A program made the position numbers and the translations under genes. Positions 1 through 8,021 of a stretch of DNA of 64,000 nt are shown here, piece after piece. This DNA is from Methylobacterium sp. Leaf125. GTDB taxonomy: Bacteria > Pseudomonadota > Alphaproteobacteria > Rhizobiales > Beijerinckiaceae. Position 1 is the stretch's first letter. Each line of letters opens with the position of its first letter. Below the pieces are notes generated by a model. That model saw nothing but the letters and a program-made list of their open reading frames with translations. It was not told the origin of the DNA and made no database searches. The stretch is taken from assembly GCF_001423085.1 (NCBI RefSeq), contig NZ_LMNU01000045.1, positions 144,651 to 208,650 of the forward strand, read 5' to 3'.

Positions 1-131
1 GACCAGAAACGCGCGACATCCTCGCCGTTGCGGAGGCGCAGGCGCAGATCGATGGCCTCCCGCGCCGCCTTCGCCATCGCGTCCCAATCGTCCGCCTCCG
101 GATCGTCGGCGGCTTCGAGCAACAACGACAT
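1..131 (-). CDS. Partial hypothetical protein (N-terminus only)
   Basis: On the minus strand an ATG at 131-129 opens a frame that stays open to the window edge, so only 43 residues are visible. They begin MSLLLEAADDPEADDWDAM and continue as an acidic, amphipathic helix-like stretch ending in arginine-rich sequence. An AGGA motif lies about eight bases before the ATG, which supports this start. Codon use is typical of the high-GC host. I do not recognise the family. The rest of the gene lies left of the window, so its length and function cannot be judged. Confidence 0.55.
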   Translation of the reverse strand, partial: MSLLLEAADDPEADDWDAMAKAAREAIDLRLRLRNGEDVARFW

Positions 132-585
132 CGCGGCATCCTCATGCGGTGACGCAGAACGGGGAACGTCCGCGATGCAGGAACCGATCCATCGCGGGGG
201 CGCGGTGGTCGGACGGCGCCGGGGGCCCGCCCGGCGGCGCCGACCGCGCAGCGCGACGTCGGATCCACCTGAAGGCCTCCGAGTCTGCGACCTTGCCCGG
301 CAGATGACGGCCCCGGTCACCGGACCGCCGGGCTTCGCCACGCCCATGCCCCCGGCCGACCTGACGCCCGGCCTCCTCGGTTCGCGATCACAGGATGACC
401 CGCCCCATCGCGAACCCGCGCGTTCCACCGCGCCTCAGGGGCGCATCCGGTACCGTTCGGGAAGGCCCGCGCTCCGACCTCGGTCGTCGGCGCCGCAGCG
501 GACGTTCCGTCTCAGCCGGTCAGCAGGCCCAGACGGGGAACACGGTCGTGCGCGACAGGTTTGATGGAGGGTGTGTCAGAGACAA
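132..585. other. Intergenic, no gene supported
   Basis: This is high-GC sequence between the leftward partial gene and the rightward membrane protein gene, so it should hold two divergent promoters. Open frames are present on the plus strand, but they are arginine/proline-rich and low-complexity, as expected for non-coding GC-rich DNA. A GGAGG is visible at 566-570. I see no clear -35/-10 pair or repeat. Confidence 0.5.
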
Positions 586-1173
586 ATGACAGACCCCAAG
601 AACGTTACCCCAAGAAAATTGCCCCAAGAAAGTTGGATCTCGATGAACCTTGACCTTGCCAAGGTGCTGACGACGGTTGGACCAGCCGCCTCGATTATTT
701 TCGCGGCCTGGATCTTTGTAGCGTTCCTACAGACCCGCTACGATGCGGCCATCGATCGCTATCGCGACTTGATCGAGAAGTTCAGATCCCCAGACCTTTC
801 CGACAGCAGAAAGGCGAACATGCGGGATGAGATCCTCAACTACAAGCGCCGCTGCGAATTGATGAACCGGGCGATCGGCTGCGGGCTCATCTCGGCCATG
901 CTGCTGATCTCGACGATGATCTTCGGTGGGTTTTCGCTCGTGTTCCAGGACAGCGAAGCCCTGAAGCTCGTCAGCATGGGCACGGCGACGCTCGGGCTCA
1001 TCCTCGTCATCGTCGGGGCCGCCATGGTCATCATGGAAGGTCGGATCATCCGCCGGCAGATCCACACGGAACTTCTGGACATCCCGGAGCTGGCGCATGG
1101 CATCGACCAGGGTGCCGGCGACATCAACGATCCGCACCGACGCGGGCAGGACCGGGTCCCGACGCGGTCCTGA
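586..1173 (+). CDS. DUF2721-type membrane protein
   Basis: This encodes about 195 residues with a hydrophobic helix near residues 20-45 (after MNLDLAKVL), then a charged soluble segment with RYRDLIEKF and KRRCELMNR, then two further membrane spans (GLISAMLLISTMIFGGFSL and TLGLILVIVGAAMVIMEG). This helix, charged middle and double helix layout, with arginine-rich turns, matches DUF2721 inner-membrane proteins of unknown role. ATG 586 is used. ATG 643 (MNLDLAK) is an equally reasonable start, because the segment between them is lysine/proline-rich and not membrane-like. The gene stands alone. The family assignment is moderate and the function is unknown. Confidence 0.65.
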   Translation: MTDPKNVTPRKLPQESWISMNLDLAKVLTTVGPAASIIFAAWIFVAFLQTRYDAAIDRYRDLIEKFRSPDLSDSRKANMRDEILNYKRRCELMNRAIGCGLISAMLLISTMIFGGFSLVFQDSEALKLVSMGTATLGLILVIVGAAMVIMEGRIIRRQIHTELLDIPELAHGIDQGAGDINDPHRRGQDRVPTRS

Positions 1174-1189
1174 GGCGATCCTCCGGCGC

Positions 1190-1234
1190 CTGGAGACTCA
1201 AAGTCTGGAGGCTTGGAGACTGGAGGCTTGGAGC
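1190..1234. repeat. Three-unit 15-bp tandem repeat
   Basis: The units are CTGGAGACTCAAAGT, CTGGAGGCTTGGAGA and CTGGAGGCTTGGAGC. They lie just after the DUF2721 gene and are non-coding here. The reverse complement of the same 15-mer family builds the 3' end of trhO at 8784-8873. The match in both unit length and sequence suggests a dispersed minisatellite. Confidence 0.75.
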
Positions 1235-1456
1235 AGGAGACGAAGCGGGGAGCGCGAGCGTCGCGCACGCGCGGATGCTCTGACCTCCGCCGACCTCCGG
1301 GCGGCGCCTGCCGCCTGAACCGGAGACGCCTCAGGCCGGCCGCGTGCCTCGGATCGCCCTGCCCCGGCAGCCCCTGGCGCTGCGGAGAGGGCGCCGCCGC
1401 GTCGCTGGCAGCCGGCAGCCGAGACGTCATCGCCGGGCCGTGGTGCGGAGCCTGCC

Positions 1457-2176
1457 ATGGCCGGACCGCGCCCAACGCAAGACTCCGCTGCCCAGTACGA
1501 GATGTTCTTCTACGCGCTGTTCGCGGTTTCGCTCGCGTTCCCGCGGCGCAAGGGCGTGGCGCACCGAACGAGCGCCTTCGGGGCTCTCGCGCTCCTGCCG
1601 TCACGGCTTCCCCACCCCGTGTCATCGTCGCCGATCCTGACGTTCCAGACGCAGAAGATCGTCTGGATGATCTTTCTGGGCGCCCTGTTGAGCGAGATCG
1701 ACGGTCGAACCGGGGGTCTCACGCATCCGTCCAGGCCGTTCACGGCCGTCGTCGCCTGTCTCGTCCGCGTCGTGGCGGGTCAGGCGCGTCTGGTCGAAAC
1801 GCGCGCCCTGGATAGCGAACTCCTCGCGATGATCGGCGCCGGCATCATCGTCGCGGTCGCCCTGTTGTTCGCCGGGCCACGGCGTCCCTCGGACCGCGTC
1901 AGCCAGACCACGAGCCTGTTGGGCGACGCCTCCTCCAGCATCTATCTGGTCCACGGCTTCATCTTGACGGCCCTCAAACACGCATGGGACCGGCTGGGGG
2001 CGTGGCCATCCGGATGGATGCCCTCCCTGGCCGCCTCTCGGCTGGCCTGTTCCGTCGGCGGGGGAGCCATCTCCTGGTTCAACGAGAAACCCATCCTCAT
2101 TCGGCTGCGATCGCTCACGGCACGCGTGCCGTCGCCGGCGGGCAGCCTCGCCCCAGCCCGGCTCATAGAACGCTGA
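1457..2176 (+). pseudogene. Acyltransferase family 3 remnant (N-terminally truncated)
   Basis: The frame contains YEMFFYALFAVSLAF, the characteristic segment in the middle of membrane acyltransferase-3 (OafA/ExoZ-like) proteins, then several hydrophobic stretches and the typical C-terminal SIYLVHGFILTAL block. Intact relatives have about 350-400 residues and a conserved N-terminal domain with a histidine in the first helix. Here nothing like that precedes the YEMFFYA block, and the 280 bases upstream are not homologous in any frame. Residues between the conserved blocks are degenerate. I therefore read it as a decayed 3' remnant of a surface-polysaccharide O-acyltransferase gene. Confidence 0.55.
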
Positions 2177-2319
2177 GGCTGGTCACGCGATGGAACTTGG
2201 ACTTTGCGTGGGATGATTGGGCGTAACTGGCGGTGGTCGCCGGCTCTCGAAGATGCCGCCGTCTCGTACCGCTCCGCGGGTGTGCAAGCAGAGGGGTCGG
2301 CAAGGCCACCCGAGCCTGA

Positions 2320-2541
2320 GCGCCGAGCCGCGTCACGCATCTGATGCAACGGCAGCACTGCCCGGAGCTGCCTGGATGAATGCCAACCGATCGGGAGATC
2401 GCGAACGGGACGCGAACCGCTGAGCAAATCTCGCGGGTGCGTCAGGTTCCGAACGCTCCTGTACTGGTCGACACAGGACAGGGGAAACTGCAGAAAACGT
2501 CTCGATTTCAAAAGTCGGAAATCAAGTGGTGGCCAGGAAAG
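2320..2541. repeat. 222-bp direct repeat, copy A (tRNA-Leu 3' flank duplicate)
   Basis: This aligns without gaps to 4000-4221, with roughly four in five positions identical by eye. The best-conserved stretches are around 2466-2492 and 2500-2540. Its right end (2530-2541) is a near copy of the last bases of tRNA-Leu, and similarity stops there. The arrangement is what an integration event at the tRNA 3' end would leave, with this copy as the distal attachment-like site. Confidence 0.75.
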
Positions 2542-2705
2542 TTATCGAATAAGCCAGTGATTTCAGACGCAATCGGCTCATGTGCGGGATAAACAGTGCC
2601 TTTGATCGCGATAGGCTTTTTCTCGAGCCTCTCGCACCGATCGAGCTTCAGGACCGCTACTAACTGTTCCTTACCAATGCCCCTCCACCGTTCACTCGCA
2701 ATATC

Positions 2706-3320
2706 TCAAGGAGAAGCAAGGATAGTTATCAAGGATTGCCTTCCGTGATCCTCACTAGATAGCGCCACAACCAAGTGCGACTTTTTATCCGATGAAGAGA
2801 TAATATGCTGTTCCATAAGGTTCAATATCTTATTTGACCAAGAAAGTATTTCGTCGATATCAACTTCTGGACCTTCAGGAGATTCATTTACTAAAGTTTT
2901 ACCACTTCCTCTATGAAGAAAGTTGCCGGAAATTTGCCATAACTTGATGAGTTCTTCCCTTTTGAGTTGTGGCACTAGGTATTCGTCAAGAGCAAAATTT
3001 TCGCCTTCTCGCCTTACCCTTATACCTTTTGGATAGAAATCAGGGTTTAACTTTTCCATTTCTCGCATTATCCGCGGCGTATGCCATTCTCTTAGTGTCC
3101 CTTTATCTTTAATATCCCCATGGGCGATAAGACACCCCAACGCAATCTGTTCGCACAGCATTCGCAATTGCAAGTAAGCGAATTCTTGAAATAGTCGCGG
3201 CGGCCAAGTATCCCTACTAGCTATCATACTTCCGAGGAAATTGATCCGGACCCGGATTTCATTCATAAGATTAGCATAGATCTGATGGGAATTTGTTTGC
3301 AGGGCCACCGATCGCCTCAC
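2706..3320 (-). CDS. Low-GC hypothetical protein in tRNA-flanked island
   Basis: This encodes about 204 residues starting at a GTG; an internal ATG at 3266 (MNEIRVRINF) is an alternative start. The protein is mainly helical, with FQEFAYLQLRMLCEQIALG, a WHTPRIMREMEKLNP segment and LWQISGNFLHRGSGKT. There is no signal peptide or membrane helix. I do not recognise a family; the helical pattern recalls HEPN-like domains but no catalytic motif is visible. Base composition is strikingly lower in GC than the flanks and uses A/T-ending codons, which indicates recent acquisition. It is the only gene between the two copies of the 222-bp tRNA-flank repeat. Confidence 0.6.
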   Translation of the reverse strand: MRRSVALQTNSHQIYANLMNEIRVRINFLGSMIASRDTWPPRLFQEFAYLQLRMLCEQIALGCLIAHGDIKDKGTLREWHTPRIMREMEKLNPDFYPKGIRVRREGENFALDEYLVPQLKREELIKLWQISGNFLHRGSGKTLVNESPEGPEVDIDEILSWSNKILNLMEQHIISSSDKKSHLVVALSSEDHGRQSLITILASP

Positions 3321-3999
3321 TCATTCGAATTTGCCGGTACATCAGAGCGATAGATAATGGCTTTGTAAGCGTTAAATCGAGGCTTCAAGTCCTTCAATCG
3401 GCACCGCTTTTTCTAGTTCGAGTTGAAACTTACGTTTCCGGTTTGACCTATGGCCAGAAAATGGCATCAGAGCCCACCGCGAATCGGTCCTATGATGGAT
3501 TGGACGAACTCATGCTGCCGGCGCTCTTGGAGCGGCATGGCGGATGAGTTCATGCTGTAGAAAACGCTGTAGCGATGACCATCACATGGGCTCGTACATG
3601 GCCCGGCCGAGCCGATGCGCGGCGCGACTACGCGGCAACGGATGATGGCGTCTCGGTCGGCCGGATCGACTGCGTCGAGACCGCTTCAGGGGCGGCCTGG
3701 GTCTGGGCTGCGAACGGAATCATGGCAGCCCTAGCGACCGTCGAATGCGCCCTCAGCGGTCATGAAGTGACGCAGCAGGCCGCAGCCGGTCGCGTGAACG
3801 GCCGCAGGGGCGCGGCTGGCTGGACCTCCGAAACCCGCCTCGGCCGAACCGCCTGGGGGACAGGTGAGTGCGCCCCGCACCGCGGACGAGTCCAGGGCCC
3901 CGCCGTCCCAAACTGCGGCGGCACCTTCAGCGCGCGTGGTCAGGAGTTGGGTGCGACGAACCCGCTCCGAGCATCCGGCGGCCGCGGACGGGCTCAGCG

Positions 4000-4221
4000 G
4001 CGCCGAGCCGCGTCACACAGCCCGGTGCGACAGCAGCACGGCGCGGAGCTGTCTGGATGAACGTCGAGCGATCGGGAGAGTGCGACCGGGACGCGAACCG
4101 CTGATCAAATCGCGCGGGTGCGTCGGGTTTGAACGATCCTGTACCGGTCGACACAGGACAGGGGAAACTGCGGAAAACGTCTCGATTTCAAAGCTTGGAA
4201 ATCAAGTGGTGCCCAGGAAAG
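4000..4221. repeat. 222-bp direct repeat, copy B (abutting tRNA-Leu)
   Basis: This is the partner of copy A at 2320-2541. It runs from the 3' flank into the last bases of the tRNA-Leu gene, so it is the copy next to the intact tRNA. The interval between copies is 1.46 kb and holds the low-GC gene plus about 650 bp with no supported gene (3321-3999). Confidence 0.75.
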
Positions 4222-4291
4222 GACTCGAACCTTCACCTCTTGCAAGACTGGTACCTGAAACCAGCGCGTCTACCAATTCCGCCACCTGGGC
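4207..4291 (-). tRNA. tRNA-Leu (anticodon CAG)
   Basis: The minus strand reads GCCCAGG at the 5' end, pairing with CCTGGGC at the 3' end, then discriminator A and an encoded CCA (4209-4207). The D-arm region GGCGGAATTGGTAGACGCGC and the T-arm GGTTCGAGTCC are canonical. The anticodon stem CTGGT/ACCAG encloses a loop with CAG, which reads CUG leucine codons. A longer variable arm, as expected for class II tRNA-Leu, is present. Its 3' end lies inside the 222-bp direct repeat, so it appears to have served as an integration target. Confidence 0.95.
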
Positions 4292-4397
4292 TCGCCGGGG
4301 CCGCTCTGCGGCGCCGACGGGGTTTCGTTTAGGCGGGGTGGGGCCGGCCGTCAATCCGGATCGCAGCGGATTTTTCGGCCGGCCATTCGATTGTGGC

Positions 4398-5813
4398 TCA
4401 GGCCTCGCGGCGCCACTCGCGGATGTCGACGAAGCGCCCGGCCACGGCCGCCGCCGCCGCCATGGCGGGGGAGACGAGGTGGGTGCGGCCGCGATGGCCC
4501 TGGCGGCCCTCGAAGTTGCGGTTCGAGGTCGAGGCGCAGCGCTCGTTCGGGCTCAGGCGGTCGGCGTTCATGCCGAGGCACATGGAGCAGCCCGGCTCGC
4601 GCCAGTCGAACCCGGCCGCCTTGAGGATCTGGTCGAGCCCCTCGGCCTCCGCCTGCTGCTTCACCAGGCCGGAGCCCGGCACCACCATGGCGGAGACGTT
4701 GGCGTGGACCTTCCGGCCCTCGACCATCTGGGCCACCGCCCGCAGGTCCTCGATGCGGCCGTTGGTGCAGGAGCCGATGAAGACCCGGTCGAGGGTGATG
4801 TCGGTGATCTTGGTGCCGGGGGTCAGGCCCATGTAGCTCAGGGCCTTCTCCTTCGACTGGCGCTTGTTCTCGTCCGCGATCCGCGACGGGTCGGGCACGG
4901 CGCCGGAGATCGAGACCACGTCCTCGGGGCTGGTGCCCCAGCTGACGATCGGCGGCAGGTTGGCGGCGTCCAGGCGCACCTCGCGGTCGAAATGGGCGCC
5001 CGCGTCGGTGACGAGGCTCTCCCAGTAGGCCTTGGCGCGGGCGAAGGCCTCGCCCCGGGGCGCCTTCGGCCGGCCCTCGACATAGGCGTAGGTGGTGGCG
5101 TCCGGCGCCACCAGGCCGGCGCGGGCGCCGCCCTCGATCGACATGTTGCAGATGGTCATCCGGCCCTCCATCGAGAGGGCGCGGATCGCCGAGCCGGCAT
5201 ACTCGATGACGTAGCCGGTGCCCCCGGCGGTGCCGATCTCGCCGATGATCGCCAGGATGATGTCCTTGGCCGTCACGCCCGGCGGCAGGGTGCCGTCGAC
5301 GCTGACGCGCATGTTCTTGGCCTTCTTCTGCAGCAGCGTCTGGGTGGCGAGCACGTGCTCCACCTCCGAGGTGCCGATGCCGTGGGCGAGCGCCCCGAAG
5401 GCGCCGTGGGTCGAGGTGTGGCTGTCGCCGCAGACGATGGTCTGGCCCGGCAGGGTGAAGCCCTGCTCCGGCCCGATGACGTGGACGATGCCCTGGCGCC
5501 GGTCGAGGGCGTCGTAGAACTCGATGCCGAAGTCGCGCACGTTCTCGGCCAGCGCCTCCAGCTGGATGCGGCTCTCCGGGTCCTCGATGCCGAAGCGGCG
5601 GTCGGAGGTCTGCACGTTGTGATCGACCACCGCGAGGGTCTTCTCAGGGTGGCGCACCCGGCGCCCGGCCACGCGCAGGCCCTCGAAGGCCTGGGGGCTG
5701 GTGACTTCGTGGACGAGGTGGCGGTCGATGTAGAGGAGCGTGGAGCCATCGGGCTCGACATCGACGACGTGGTCGTCCCAGATCTTGTCGTAGAGGGTGC
5801 GCGGCGCTGTCAT
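4398..5813 (-). CDS. leuC: 3-isopropylmalate dehydratase large subunit
   Basis: This is a 471-residue aconitase-family enzyme that isomerises 2-isopropylmalate to 3-isopropylmalate in leucine biosynthesis, working with LeuD, which is not in this window. The N-terminus TAPRTLYDKIWDDHVV is typical. The [4Fe-4S] cysteines are visible in FIGSCTNGRIEDLR and in EPGCSMCLGMN near the C-terminus, and GDSHTSTHGAFGA carries the conserved substrate-site residues. Length equals that of family members. It is transcribed away from the 2-hydroxyacid dehydrogenase and towards the tRNA. Confidence 0.97.
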   Translation of the reverse strand: MTAPRTLYDKIWDDHVVDVEPDGSTLLYIDRHLVHEVTSPQAFEGLRVAGRRVRHPEKTLAVVDHNVQTSDRRFGIEDPESRIQLEALAENVRDFGIEFYDALDRRQGIVHVIGPEQGFTLPGQTIVCGDSHTSTHGAFGALAHGIGTSEVEHVLATQTLLQKKAKNMRVSVDGTLPPGVTAKDIILAIIGEIGTAGGTGYVIEYAGSAIRALSMEGRMTICNMSIEGGARAGLVAPDATTYAYVEGRPKAPRGEAFARAKAYWESLVTDAGAHFDREVRLDAANLPPIVSWGTSPEDVVSISGAVPDPSRIADENKRQSKEKALSYMGLTPGTKITDITLDRVFIGSCTNGRIEDLRAVAQMVEGRKVHANVSAMVVPGSGLVKQQAEAEGLDQILKAAGFDWREPGCSMCLGMNADRLSPNERCASTSNRNFEGRQGHRGRTHLVSPAMAAAAAVAGRFVDIREWRREA

Positions 5814-6065
5814 GGCGTGGCTGTTCTGGTTGTTCGTCGGGAAACGGAGTGCGGTGTCCCTTTAGTAGTGTTCCAAGGCGCGCAGCGAAAGTGGGGACCC
5901 GACTGCGCCGGGCGGATGGCAGCCCGGAGGCGCCCGCATGGGGCCGGGCGCGGGTCGCTCAAGGTCACTGGTCAAGGTCACTGGACCGGTCCGGAGCCGC
6001 GGCCTAAAGCTGTCGGCACGGAGCCCCGAGGCTTCCGCCAGATCCCGATCGTCACCGAGACCCCC

Positions 6066-7031
6066 ATGCCGCCCATCGACATCCTGATGCTCAAGGCGAT
6101 GCATCCCGACGTCATGGACGCCGTCGCCGCGCGCTTCACCCTGCACCGGCTCGACACCGTCCCCGATCCGCAAGCCTTCCTGGCCGAGACCGGCCCGCGC
6201 ATCCGCGGCCTCGCCACGGGGGCGCAGGCGCCGGTGGACCGGGCCCTGCTGGCGCGCCTGCCCGGCCTCGAGATCGTCGCGAGCTTCGGCGTCGGCTACG
6301 ACACCATCGACACGGCGGCGGCCGCCGCGCAGGGCGTGGTCGTCACCAACACGCCGGACGTCCTTACCGACGAGGTCGCCGACCTCGCCCTCGGCCTGCT
6401 GCTGGCCACCGTGCGCCAGATCCCCCAGGCCGACCGCCACCTGCGCGCCGGGCACTGGCCGCAGCGGACCTACCCGCTGACCCCGACCCTGCGCGGCCGC
6501 ACCGTGGGCATCCTCGGCCTCGGGCGGATCGGGCGGGCCATCGCCCGGCGCCTGGACGGGTTCGGCGTCGCCATCGCGTATCACGGCCGCCGGCCCCAGG
6601 CCGACGTGCCCTACGCCTATCACCCCACCCTGCTCGGCCTCGCCGAGGCGTCCGACGTGCTCCTGGTGGTGGCCCCGGGCGGGCCGGAGACCCACGGGAT
6701 CGTCGACGCCGCGGTGCTGGAGGCGCTGGGACCGCAGGGCCTCCTCGTCAACGTCGCGCGCGGCAGCCTCATCGACGAAGCGGCGCTGATCCGGGCCCTC
6801 CAGGCCGGCACCATCCTGGGGGCCGGCCTCGACGTCTTCGCCCGGGAGCCGCACGTGCCGCCCGCGCTCGTGGCCATGGACCACGTGGTGCTCCTGCCGC
6901 ATGTGGGCTCGGCCTCGGTCGAGACCCGCGCCGCCATGGGCCGGCTCGTGGTGGACAACCTCGTCGCCTGGTTCGACGGACGCGGCCCCCTCACCCCGGT
7001 GCCGGAGACGCCCTGGACGGCCCGGGCATGA
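6066..7031 (+). CDS. D-isomer-specific 2-hydroxyacid dehydrogenase (glyoxylate/hydroxypyruvate reductase-like)
   Basis: This encodes 321 residues from ATG 6066 (MPPIDILMLK). The NAD(P)-binding motif GILGLGRIGRAIARRL lies near residues 145-160. The catalytic arginine is in NVARGSLIDE, the glutamate in FAREPHVP and the histidine in LPHVGSASVETR, so the active site looks complete. The family reduces 2-keto acids such as glyoxylate or hydroxypyruvate to D-2-hydroxy acids. In a methylotroph this could relate to the serine cycle or to glyoxylate overflow, but specificity cannot be read from the sequence. The frame is open far upstream (from 3864), but that extension is non-coding and overlaps leuC antisense. 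The stop overlaps the next gene by four bases (ATGA), so the two are probably co-transcribed. Confidence 0.9.
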   Translation: MPPIDILMLKAMHPDVMDAVAARFTLHRLDTVPDPQAFLAETGPRIRGLATGAQAPVDRALLARLPGLEIVASFGVGYDTIDTAAAAAQGVVVTNTPDVLTDEVADLALGLLLATVRQIPQADRHLRAGHWPQRTYPLTPTLRGRTVGILGLGRIGRAIARRLDGFGVAIAYHGRRPQADVPYAYHPTLLGLAEASDVLLVVAPGGPETHGIVDAAVLEALGPQGLLVNVARGSLIDEAALIRALQAGTILGAGLDVFAREPHVPPALVAMDHVVLLPHVGSASVETRAAMGRLVVDNLVAWFDGRGPLTPVPETPWTARA

Positions 7032-7951
7032 TCCGCGCGCGCCACACCGCCGCCCTCGCCCTGGCGCTGGCGACATCGGCCCTCGCCCAGGAGGCCGCCG
7101 TCGCCCAGGACAGCGCCCCGGCGCAGGAGACCGCCCCCGCGCAGGAGAGCGCCCGGCCGCAGGAGGCGCCCGCGCCGGCGGCCGCCGCACCCGAGCAACC
7201 GTTCGTCGCGAGCCTGCCCCGCGACATCGCGGGGGTGCCGGGCACCTGGGACCTGTCGCGGGACGGCAGCACCCGGCGCTGCGTGCTGACCCTGTCGGGC
7301 GCGAGCGGGCCCGCCGGGCGGCGGCTGTCCTTCCCGGCCGGGTGCCGCCGGGCCCTGCCGATCCTCAACCACATCGCCGGCTGGCTCTTCGCCGACGGCA
7401 ACCTGCGCCTCGTCGACAAGGACGTCCGGCCGGTGCTGCAGTTCAGCACCCGGGTCGATGCCCGCAGCCTCGTGGCCGCCGCGGCCGACGAGCATTTCAG
7501 CCTGGTGCCGCTCCAGATCGTCGCGATGGTGCCGCCGACCGACGCGGTCCCCACCAGCCCCGGTGCCGGCTACGCCGGGGCCGGCGATGCCGGGGCCGGC
7601 AGCGCCGCCCCGGATGCGCGCAGCGCCGCGGCGCCCGCGGCCGTGCCCGCCGGCGAGGGCCCGGCCCCCGGTACCTACGCCCTCGACCGCTACCGTGAGC
7701 AGGATGTCTGCCGCATCGAGCTGACGCCGGGCACCGCGCCGGCGCCGGTGCGCATCCTCGACAATTGCCGCGACGGCGGCCTGACGGTGTTCGACCCCGT
7801 CTCCTGGCGCTTCGCCAACGGGCACCTGACCCTGAACGCCCGCCGCGGCCACATGGTGAACCTGGTGGCCGCCGGGGACGGGCGCTGGCGCCGCGACCCG
7901 GAGGTCGGCACCACCTTCGTGCTGCGCCGGGTCGATCCCGCCGCCCCGTGA
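7028..7951 (+). CDS. Exported AprI/Inh-family protein with two inhibitor-like domains
   Basis: This encodes 307 residues. A signal peptide (RHTAALALALATSALAQ) is followed by an Ala/Pro/Gln-rich linker with repeated AQE motifs (residues about 20-55). Then come two copies of an Inh-like barrel: the first has GTWDLSRDGSTRRCVLTL and GCRRALP, the second has GTYALDRYREQDVCRIEL and DNCRDGGL. Each carries the paired cysteines and the WxFANGHL-type strand of AprI/Inh metalloprotease inhibitors, which act in the periplasm. The usual protein has one domain, and here a Gly/Ala-rich linker joins two. No serralysin-type protease is nearby, so the inhibitor role is inferred only from fold. The start overlaps the dehydrogenase stop. 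Confidence 0.75.
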   Translation: MIRARHTAALALALATSALAQEAAVAQDSAPAQETAPAQESARPQEAPAPAAAAPEQPFVASLPRDIAGVPGTWDLSRDGSTRRCVLTLSGASGPAGRRLSFPAGCRRALPILNHIAGWLFADGNLRLVDKDVRPVLQFSTRVDARSLVAAAADEHFSLVPLQIVAMVPPTDAVPTSPGAGYAGAGDAGAGSAAPDARSAAAPAAVPAGEGPAPGTYALDRYREQDVCRIELTPGTAPAPVRILDNCRDGGLTVFDPVSWRFANGHLTLNARRGHMVNLVAAGDGRWRRDPEVGTTFVLRRVDPAAP

Positions 7952-8021
7952 GCCCTGTGCCGTAGACCCTGCCCCTGAACCCAGTTCCTGTCCCCTGTTC
8001 CTCGCCTGCCGATCGCCCCCG

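Noticed and set aside
1190..1234. CRISPR-like array
   Set aside because: The units are contiguous 15-mers without spacers. No cas genes or array with unique spacers is present anywhere in the window.
3864..6065. Long open frame preceding the 2-hydroxyacid dehydrogenase that would give a 1055-residue protein
   Set aside because: It runs across the tRNA-Leu and antisense to leuC, and its sequence is Ala/Gly/Arg-rich without homology. The dehydrogenase domain begins exactly at ATG 6066.
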